From the NCBI GenBank assembly GCA_009379735.1, contig WHTB01000009.1, forward strand, positions 1 to 35,833: a stretch of 35,833 bases of DNA, read 5' to 3'. A program made the position numbers and the translations under genes. A model generated the notes under the pieces. The model saw only the letters and a program-made list of their open reading frames with translations, had not been told where the DNA came from and made no database searches. Numbering within the stretch: the first letter of the stretch is position 1; every line of letters starts with the position of its first letter. The DNA comes from Propionibacteriales bacterium. Its GTDB lineage: Bacteria > Actinomycetota > Actinomycetes > Propionibacteriales > Nocardioidaceae. This document shows, piece by piece, positions 6,965-12,306 of this stretch.

Positions 6965-7369
6965 GGTGTGCCCGGAGGATCATGGTCGGAGCCATAAGAG
7001 GATCGCTGCGACGGTGAATGTTCCGTGGAAGACGTAGGCCCGCTTGTCGAACCTCGTGGCCACGGCCCGGGAGTTCTTCAACGCGTTGATCGTTCGCTCG
7101 ACTTCGTTCCTTCGCTTGTAGATCGTCTTGTCGAAGCCTGCGGGTCGACCGCCCTCGCTGCCCCTTCGTCGTCGGTTGGCCCGCTGGTTCTTCGGTTCCG
7201 GGATGCCGTTGATGACCTTCCGGTGGTTGACCCAGCGGCCGCCACGCTGCCCAGACTTCGGCAGATGCGGCTTCAGCCGGGCCCACCCCTCATGAGTTAA
7301 ATCTCCCCGCCCCATGCTCATGTCAACGACTCGAAGCTTCGACAGTCACATGATCCGCCGGACAGGCCC
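6964..7369 (-). mobile_element. internally deleted IS5-family element (406 bp) with terminal inverted repeats and TA duplication
   Basis: The ends are 21-bp inverted repeats at 6964-6984 and 7349-7369 (17 of 21 matching; both begin GGG and end GGATCATG when read inward). TA occurs at 6962-6963 and again at 7370-7371, within what was a CTAG target, the usual target of IS427-type IS5 elements. The only gene inside is a deleted transposase. Length is about half that of an intact family member, so the copy is non-autonomous. Confidence 0.8.
6980..7321 (-). pseudogene. IS5-family transposase with large internal deletion
   Basis: The 113-codon frame joins the transposase N-terminus (MGRGDLTHEGWARLKPHLP ... 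VNHRKVINGI, residues 3-40) directly to the C-terminal region PEPKNQRANRRRRGSEGGRP. The latter is followed by KRRNEVERTINALKNSRAVATRFDK. Intact relatives have roughly 250-290 residues. The central part with the two catalytic aspartates is missing, while the last catalytic Glu in NEVER remains. The join is in frame. The product cannot catalyse transposition but still has the DNA-binding N-terminus. Confidence 0.85.
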
Positions 7370-7731
7370 TAGAGCACCTGGCGCAGCGTCTCGGCGTCGC
7401 GGGCCACCACGGTCGTGCCGTCGTCGGTCGTGATGATCGGCCGCTGAATGAGGATCGGATGCGCGACCATCGCCGCGATCCAGTCGCCGCGATGGGCCGC
7501 ATCCTTCGGCAGCGTGTCGAGGCCGGCCTCGGTGGCGGCCGCCTCGCCGCTGCGGACGACGTCCCACGGCTCGAGGCCGAGCCGGTCGATGACCGCGGTG
7601 AGCTCGTCGACCGTCGGCGGGTCGTCGAGATAGCGGCGTACGACGTACTCGACGCCGGCCTCGTCGAGCGCGGCGGTGGCCGTGCGGCACTTGGAACAGC
7701 GTGGGTTGACCCAGATCTCCATCGCGCTCAC
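7369..7731 (-). CDS. ArsC/Spx-family reductase-like protein
   Basis: The 120-residue protein has a thioredoxin-like start, EIWVNPRCSKCR, with Cys12 as the usual catalytic cysteine and Cys15 making a CxxC. AHPILIQRPIIT at about residues 90-101 contains the conserved Arg of glutaredoxin-coupled arsenate reductases. It may reduce arsenate or act as a YffB-type thiol reductase; no ars operon is nearby. Start GTG 7731 overlaps the TGA of the YbaK-like gene (GTGA), so the two are translationally coupled. The TAG stop uses IS base 7369 and the duplicated TA at 7370-7371. Confidence 0.85.
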   Translation of the reverse strand: MSAMEIWVNPRCSKCRTATAALDEAGVEYVVRRYLDDPPTVDELTAVIDRLGLEPWDVVRSGEAAATEAGLDTLPKDAAHRGDWIAAMVAHPILIQRPIITTDDGTTVVARDAETLRQVL

Positions 7732-8204
7732 TCAACCTCGATGGCGGCGCCGTCGGTCATCCGCAGCAGCTCGTCGTAGGTGGTGTTGAAGACGGCGTGA
7801 GGATGTCCCGCCGCGGCCCACACGTCGTCGTACTTCTGCAGCCATCGGTCGACCAGCGTACGGATGGGTGCGGGATGCCCGATCGGGGCGACTCCGCCGA
7901 TCGCCTGGCCGGTGTGCGTCCGGACGAACTCCGGCGTGGCGCGGCGGAGGGCGGTGACGCCGAGGTCGGTCGCGCACTTGTCCGTGTCGACACGGTGCGC
8001 GCCCGAGGTGAGGATCAGCACGGGCGCGCCGTCGGCGGCGAAGACCAAGCTGTTGGCGATCGCTCCGACCTCGCAGCCGAGCGCAGCCGCCGCGGCGGCC
8101 GCGGTGCGTGCGGAGTCGGGGAGTACGCGGACGTCGCCGGTGGCCCCGCGGGCGGCGAGCTCGGTCGTGACGCGCTGGATCGACGGGTGTTCGGCGTGAG
8201 TCAT
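7728..8204 (-). CDS. YbaK/EbsC-type aminoacyl-tRNA deacylase
   Basis: The 158-residue product matches the YbaK/ProX editing domain. PDSARTAAAAAAALGCEVGAIANSLVF is at about 29-55, RVDTDKCATDLG at about 71-82, and GHPHAVFNTTYDELLRMT at the C-terminus. Such proteins hydrolyse mischarged tRNA (Cys- or Ala-tRNAPro). The usual catalytic Lys of YbaK in the NSLVF segment is Asn here, which occurs in some subfamilies, so the exact substrate is open. ATG 8204 has TAAAGT (8216-8211) ending 6 nt upstream and no ribosome site, suggesting a leaderless transcript. It overlaps the downstream arsC-like gene. Confidence 0.87.
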   Translation of the reverse strand: MTHAEHPSIQRVTTELAARGATGDVRVLPDSARTAAAAAAALGCEVGAIANSLVFAADGAPVLILTSGAHRVDTDKCATDLGVTALRRATPEFVRTHTGQAIGGVAPIGHPAPIRTLVDRWLQKYDDVWAAAGHPHAVFNTTYDELLRMTDGAAIEVE

Positions 8205-8210
8205 GCGGCG

Positions 8211-8216
8211 ACTTTA
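8211..8216 (-). promoter_or_regulatory. -10 element of probable leaderless promoter for the YbaK-like gene
   Basis: TAAAGT on the minus strand is followed by 6 nt and the ATG at 8204. A weak TTTCGC lies 17 bp further upstream as -35. Confidence 0.4.
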
Positions 8217-8246
8217 GCCAGCATTCAGCGGCGGCGAAATTCGGCC

Positions 8247-8307
8247 TTGACGGACTGTCGGGGGTGGGGGTTATCGTAGGGGTGTTCGAACAGACGTTCG
8301 AACACCC
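8247..8307 (+). promoter_or_regulatory. SOS promoter with perfect LexA box
   Basis: TTGACG (8247-8252) and TATCGT (8272-8277) form a promoter with a 19-bp spacer. Directly downstream is TCGAAC-AGAC-GTTCGA at 8286-8301, an exact match to the actinobacterial LexA site. Its symmetry extends to 12-bp arms at 8280-8291 and 8296-8307. LexA would cover the transcription start. The transcript would have a leader of about 195 nt before the DUF6504 gene, with GC-rich complementary segments such as CGAGGAC/GTCCTCG. Confidence 0.85.
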
Positions 8308-8482
8308 TCGGAGCGGTGTTCGCGGCCCCGCACCCCGAGGACGCGGCACCGCTTCGGCGGGGACGGACCTCGACCCCCGTCCTCGCCGGAGCGGGTCGCT
8401 GACTTCCCCGAAGCAGCTGAGCTGTGTGCTGCTTGCCCGGCGCTCGACCCGAGTGCCTCCGTCGACGGCCCTAGGAGGGGTG

Positions 8483-8812
8483 ATGGCGAACGTGACGAAC
8501 GACGACGCGATCGAGGTCCGTCGAGGGGTGGTGGACGGAGTCGAGGCGCCCGAGCAGTTCTTGTGGCAGGGGCGGCTGTGGCTCGTGCATGAGGTGGTCG
8601 GGCACTGGATCGAGACCGGCAGCTGGTGGGAGTCGCCGACCCAGGACGTTGCGGTGATCGACCCGCCGGCCGAGCGTGAGGTGTGGCGAGTCGACGCCGC
8701 GAACGGCCGCACCGGATCCGCGAGTGGTGCCGTGTCGGGTCAGCGCGGCGTGTTCGACCTGGTCTTCGATTGGGGTCTGGGTGCCTGGCGGCTCCAGGCC
8801 ACGACTGGCTGA
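8483..8812 (+). CDS. DUF6504 family protein, SOS-regulated
   Basis: The 109-residue protein has the DUF6504 pattern: PEQFLWQGRLWLVHEVVGHWIETGSWW, then EREVWRVDAANG and GVFDLVFDWGLGAWRL. Function is unknown, but the family recurs beside translesion polymerase genes in actinobacteria, and here it is first in the operon led by the SOS box. AGGAGGGG (8473-8480) is a strong ribosome site before ATG 8483. The frame extends further upstream into the leader, but that part is low-complexity and lacks support. It is followed after 12 nt by the HEPN gene. Confidence 0.75.
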   Translation: MANVTNDDAIEVRRGVVDGVEAPEQFLWQGRLWLVHEVVGHWIETGSWWESPTQDVAVIDPPAEREVWRVDAANGRTGSASGAVSGQRGVFDLVFDWGLGAWRLQATTG

Positions 8813-8824
8813 GGGGGCGGCGAG

Positions 8825-9301
8825 ATGGCTGCTGCCGCTCGTGCGCTGCGACCGGTCTCCACCGCACCGCTGCCGGAGGCTGCCCTGACCGCGCTGACCC
8901 GAGCCCGGGAGGCGCTGACCGAGGCGGCGATGAGCGCCGAGCCGACCCGGCGCTATGCCGCGGCTCATGTCGCCGCCCTGCGGGCAACGGCTGCCCTGCT
9001 CTCGGTCCGCACTCGGCCGAGTCGACGTGGCGCCCAGCGCAACGCCTGGACGTTGCTGGCCCAGGTGGCGCCCGAGATGGGGGAGTGGGCGAGCTTCTTC
9101 TCTGCCGGTGCCGGCAAGCGCGCGGCCGCCGAGGCCGGTCTGGACCGGCAGGTGTCGACCCGCGACGCCGACGACCTGGTGCGCGACGTCGAGCGATACC
9201 TCTTCCTGGTGCAGCGCGCGCTGGGCGTCCCGTACCAGCCGTCGCTGCCGACGTCGGCGCCGCTGCGCGAGCCTGGCGGCGCCGGCGCGGAGGCGAGCTG
9301 A
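8825..9301 (+). CDS. SAV_6107-type HEPN domain protein
   Basis: The 158-residue, largely helical protein resembles the SAV_6107 HEPN family. Helices include ALTALTRAREALTEAAMSAEPTRRYAAAHVAALRATAALL and later ARDADDLV-type segments ending in RDVERYLFLVQRALG. HEPN proteins are often nucleases or nucleotide-binding partners. The common RxxxxH catalytic motif is not evident, so activity is uncertain. GAGGGGGCGGCG precedes ATG 8825. The gene shares the SOS-controlled transcript with DUF6504, and the downstream methyltransferase starts after an 88-nt gap. Confidence 0.7.
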   Translation: MAAAARALRPVSTAPLPEAALTALTRAREALTEAAMSAEPTRRYAAAHVAALRATAALLSVRTRPSRRGAQRNAWTLLAQVAPEMGEWASFFSAGAGKRAAAEAGLDRQVSTRDADDLVRDVERYLFLVQRALGVPYQPSLPTSAPLREPGGAGAEAS

Positions 9302-9376
9302 GCCGGTCGGGGCGGGTGAGGTCAGCGCGCCAGGGGCCAGGTCGTGAGGCGCTCCGGATGAACGTTCGCACCCCAC

Positions 9377-9382
9377 TAGGGT
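9377..9382 (+). promoter_or_regulatory. -10 element of probable leaderless promoter for the methyltransferase
   Basis: TAGGGT is followed by exactly 7 nt (GGAGGCC) and GTG 9390, the classical arrangement for leaderless actinobacterial transcripts. If real, it argues against the more upstream GTG at 9381, which overlaps the -10 itself. Confidence 0.5.
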
Positions 9383-9389
9383 GGAGGCC

Positions 9390-10181
9390 GTGGATGCCCG
9401 CCCAGACACCCGTGCCGAGCACCGGCTTGAGCATCGGCGCAGCGCCGTACGTACTGCCGTGGTCTGGGATGCGTTGCAGTCCAGCCTCGACACGCAGTCC
9501 GCCACCCTCGCCGACGCGCGACCACTGGACGTGCTCGACCTCGGCGGCGGCACCGGCGGGTTCGCCGTCCGGGTCGCGACGTCCGGTCATCAGGTCACCG
9601 TCGTCGACCCCAGTCCGGACGCGCTGGCGTCGCTGGCCCGTCGGGCCTCCGAGTCGGGCGTGCAAAATCGGGTGCGCGGCGTGCAGGGCGACGCGACCGA
9701 CCTGCTCGACGTCGTCGGGGAGGCGAGCGCCGACATCGTGCTCTGCCACGGCGTCCTCGAGGTCGTCGACGACCCCGACCAGGCGCTCCGCGTGCTGGCC
9801 GCCGCCCTTCGACCCGGCGGCCGGATCAGCCTGCTGGTGGCGCAACACACGGCCGCGGTGTTCTCGCGAGCGCTGGCCGGCCATCTCGCCGACGCGCAGC
9901 GCCTGCTCGCCGCGGCCGACGACGCAGCCGGCGGCGGGGCGGTGTCCCCCGCGCCGAGGCGCTTCACCGAGCCCGGGGTGGTCGCGGCCCTCGACGCGAC
10001 CGGCTATGACGTCGAGACCGTGCACGGTGTCCGGGTCTTCGCCGACCTGGTGCCCAGCGCCCTGGTCGACGGCGAGCCGGGGGCGGCTGACGCGCTGCTC
10101 CGGCTCGAGGCCGAGGCGGCCAACCGGCCGGAGCTTCGCGCCGTGGCGACCCAGCTGCACGTGCTCGCCGTCCGCCGCTGA
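9390..10181 (+). CDS. class I SAM-dependent methyltransferase
   Basis: The 263-residue product contains SAM motif I, VLDLGGGTGGFAVRVA at about residues 46-61, then VTVVDPSPDAL, GDATDLLDV and a LRPGGRISLLV strand in the usual order for a Rossmann methyltransferase. The substrate is not identifiable. The start is chosen at GTG 9390 because of the TAGGGT-N7 leaderless arrangement; GTG 9381 would add three residues. The gene lies between the SAV_6107 gene and dinB and may be read from its own promoter as well as the SOS transcript. It is co-oriented with dinB, 99 nt upstream. Confidence 0.85.
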   Translation: MDARPDTRAEHRLEHRRSAVRTAVVWDALQSSLDTQSATLADARPLDVLDLGGGTGGFAVRVATSGHQVTVVDPSPDALASLARRASESGVQNRVRGVQGDATDLLDVVGEASADIVLCHGVLEVVDDPDQALRVLAAALRPGGRISLLVAQHTAAVFSRALAGHLADAQRLLAAADDAAGGGAVSPAPRRFTEPGVVAALDATGYDVETVHGVRVFADLVPSALVDGEPGAADALLRLEAEAANRPELRAVATQLHVLAVRR

Positions 10182-10202
10182 CCCCGACCCCGCGGGCTGC
10201 CG

Positions 10203-10262
10203 CACCGGCTGCCTCACGGGCCGCCTCACTGGCCGCCTCACTGGCGGCCCCACGGGCGGCCC
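10203..10262 (+). repeat. 12-bp tandem repeat, five units
   Basis: Five consecutive imperfect 12-mers of the type CAC(T/G)GGC(C/G)GCC(T/C) fill 10203-10262 between the methyltransferase stop and dinB. They could vary in number and may affect dinB expression. No coding frame with support crosses them. Confidence 0.7.
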
Positions 10263-10280
10263 AGTCCGCCGGCGGGTGCG

Positions 10281-11462
10281 ATGACCGACACCCCCATCCT
10301 GCACATCGACATGGACGCGTTCTTCGCATCGGTGTCGATCCGGCACCGACCCGAGCTGCGCGACGTCCCGGTGGTCGTCGGTGCCGGCGGCCGAGGGGTG
10401 GTGCTGTCCGCGACCTACCCGGCACGCGCCTGCGGGGTGCGCTCGGGGATGCCGATGCGCCGGGCGCTCCGGCTGTGCCCTCGGGCCGTTGTGGTTTCGC
10501 CCGACTCCCTCGGCGTGCAGAGCGTGTCTTCGGCGGTGATGGAGACGTTCCGCAGCGTCACTCCGCTGGTGCGGGCGCTGTCCATCGACGAGGCGTTCCT
10601 GGACGTGTCCGGCGCCGCTCGGCGGTTCGGCAGTCCGGAGCAGATCGGTGAGCAGCTGCGGGCCCGGATCGCCGACGAGCAAGGCATCACCTGCTCGGTC
10701 GGCGTCGCGCCGATCACGACGGTCGCGAAGATCGCCTCGGAGCTGGCCAAGCCCGACGGGTTGCTGGTCGTCCGCCCCGACGAGGTCCTTGGTTTCCTGC
10801 ACCCGTTGCCGATCGAGACGTTGTGGGGCGTGGGCAAGAAGACGGCAGCGCGACTGCATCGGCTCGAGCTGGTCACGGTCGCCGACCTCGCACACACTCC
10901 GGTCAGCACGCTGCAGCATGCGCTCGGTCCGGTGGCCGGCGCCCACCTGCACCGGCTGGCCTGGGGCGCTGGCAGCCACACGGTGACGCCACGCGCGAGC
11001 ATTCAGGAGCCCGAGCGCACCATGGGGCACCAGGAGACGTTCGGCCGCGACACCGACGACCCGATCCTGATCCGCCGCGAGCTGCTGCGGCTGTCGACCC
11101 GGGTCGCCGCTCGGATGCGGCGAGGTGGTGTCGTCGGCCGGGTCGTCGTCATCACGGTGCGGTTCTCCGACTTCCGCACGATCACCCGGTCCCGGACACT
11201 GCGCGAAACCACTGACCTCGCCGCCGACATCTATGCCGCCGCCGCCGAGCTGTTCTCCGTGCTGCGGCCCCGTGCGCGCATCCGGCTGGTCGGGGTACGG
11301 GTATCCGGTCTGGTCGCGGCGGCCCGCGCACCCCGGCAGCTGGTGCTCGGGGCGCGCGACCCCGGCTGGTTCGAGGCCGAGCGGGCCGTTGACCAGGCGA
11401 CCCTGCGGTTCGGTTCGACAGTCGTACGTCCGGCGGCGCTGATCGGGTCCCGCCGACCCTGA
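10281..11462 (+). CDS. dinB: DNA polymerase IV (Y family)
   Basis: The 393-residue protein is a complete Y-family polymerase. HIDMDAFFASV at residues 8-18 holds catalytic Asp10 and probable steric-gate Phe15. SIDEAFLDVSG at 101-111 holds Asp103 and Glu104. The thumb has LWGVGKKTAARL (helix-hairpin-helix). The little-finger domain follows and ends with WFEAERAVDQATLRFG. It extends damaged or mismatched templates with low fidelity. ATG 10281 follows a poor ribosome site. It is last in the set that begins at the SOS box, though two intervening gaps leave room for separate promoters. Confidence 0.95.
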   Translation: MTDTPILHIDMDAFFASVSIRHRPELRDVPVVVGAGGRGVVLSATYPARACGVRSGMPMRRALRLCPRAVVVSPDSLGVQSVSSAVMETFRSVTPLVRALSIDEAFLDVSGAARRFGSPEQIGEQLRARIADEQGITCSVGVAPITTVAKIASELAKPDGLLVVRPDEVLGFLHPLPIETLWGVGKKTAARLHRLELVTVADLAHTPVSTLQHALGPVAGAHLHRLAWGAGSHTVTPRASIQEPERTMGHQETFGRDTDDPILIRRELLRLSTRVAARMRRGGVVGRVVVITVRFSDFRTITRSRTLRETTDLAADIYAAAAELFSVLRPRARIRLVGVRVSGLVAAARAPRQLVLGARDPGWFEAERAVDQATLRFGSTVVRPAALIGSRRP

Positions 11463-11563
11463 GGCGTGTCGTGGTCGGGTGAGCACGACGGCTCGGTGAC
11501 AGAGATCCCCTGAAATGCTGAATAACCGCGCCCCGTTGGGGTAGGTCTTGCCCGTAATGCCCG

Positions 11564-11587
11564 GTCCGGGTTTCGGAAGGCCCGGAC
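11564..11587. terminator. stem-loop between dinB and the DUF3040 gene
   Basis: GTCCGGG (11564-11570) and CCCGGAC (11581-11587) form a perfect 7-bp stem with a 10-nt loop. It can end the dinB transcript, but it also overlaps the -35 region of the next promoter. Confidence 0.35.
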
Positions 11588-11593
11588 GCTGCC

Positions 11594-11599
11594 TAGACT
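11594..11599 (+). promoter_or_regulatory. -10 element for the DUF3040 gene
   Basis: TAGACT matches TANNNT and would start transcription near 11606, about 46 nt before the GTG at 11652. The -35 is weak (TTTCGG at 11571-11576). Confidence 0.4.
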
Positions 11600-11651
11600 G
11601 GTCGCATGGCCGCGCATAGTGGCCGTCGGGTGAGGCGAAGTGGAGGACACG

Positions 11652-12092
11652 GTGCCGCTCTCCGAGGAGGAGCAGCGACTGCTCGCAGAGCTGGAGCAGG
11701 CGCTCGCAGCGGAGGACCCGAAGTTCGCGTCCGCGCTGCGCGGGTCGAGCATGCGTTCACGTCAGCGCCGGATCGCGATCGCTGCCGGCGGCGCGTTCTT
11801 GCTGGGCATCGCCTTGCTGATGACCGGCGTCATCTTGCCGGTGACCGTCGTGAGCGTCGTGGGCTTCGTGATGATGCTGGCCAGCGCGTACATCGCCCTC
11901 ACCGCCTGGCGCAAGAGCAACCAGCCCGAGCCGCTCCGGCTGGTCGGGTCCGACCCGCAGGCTCAGCCGGTCAGCAGCCGGGGGCGTGACCGGTCCCGGT
12001 CACGAGAGCGCGCGTCCCGGTCGGCGAGCTCGTCGTCGTTCATGGAGCGGATGGAAGAGCGCTGGCGTCGTCGTCGCCAGTCTGGCTTCTGA
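11652..12092 (+). CDS. DUF3040 family membrane protein
   Basis: The product begins VPLSEEEQRLLAELEQAL, the conserved N-terminal helix of DUF3040 proteins. Two membrane segments follow (about residues 40-58 and 62-80) and then a Ser/Arg-rich cytoplasmic tail. Function is unknown. GTG 11652 is chosen because GGAGG (11642-11646) is 5 nt upstream and family members start with PLSE; GTG 11640 would add four residues. Length is 146 residues. The gene is convergent with the moxR operon. If the transglutaminase frame is read through its amber stop, the two genes overlap by 53 nt. Confidence 0.85.
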   Translation: MPLSEEEQRLLAELEQALAAEDPKFASALRGSSMRSRQRRIAIAAGGAFLLGIALLMTGVILPVTVVSVVGFVMMLASAYIALTAWRKSNQPEPLRLVGSDPQAQPVSSRGRDRSRSRERASRSASSSSFMERMEERWRRRRQSGF

Positions 12093-12306
12093 TCGGCCGC
12101 TGCGCGTTCCACCGTCGGTAGGCCGCGGGCAAGGACCGGGGCAGCAGTGCGGCCCGCACCCTGTCCGCCCGCACCTCGCGCCGATGCAGGGTGTCGGTGA
12201 CCGTCTCCGTGTCGGCCCGCAGCTGGGAGATGTCACCCGGCGCCCGCGCGAAGCGCGCCCGTTCCACCATGATCGCCACCCGCTGCAGCGCGTTGCCGGC
12301 CGGCTA
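12040..12306 (-). pseudogene. C-terminal continuation of the transglutaminase frame beyond an in-frame TAG
   Basis: The frame of the transglutaminase gene has TAG at 12306-12304 and then stays open for 88 codons to the stop at 12042-12040. The downstream part reads PAGNALQRVAIMVERARF, later ADRVRAALLPRSLPAAYRRW. This looks like the end of TgpA-type proteins (an ERARY/F helix and an ALLPRSL segment) rather than noncoding sequence. Either the gene carries a nonsense mutation that removes this tail, or the amber codon is read through. Confidence 0.65.

Noticed and set aside
9360-9367. GAACGTTC as a second SOS box before the methyltransferase
   Set aside because: The LexA site needs 4 nt between the GAAC and GTTC halves; here there are none.
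10203-10262. CRISPR-like array
   Set aside because: Units are contiguous 12-mers with no spacers and no cas genes nearby.
8271-11486. A very long (1071-codon) open frame on the minus strand opposite the SOS cassette and dinB
   Set aside because: It is antisense to genes with clear motifs, is of Arg/Gly/Pro-rich shadow composition, and matches no family I recognise.
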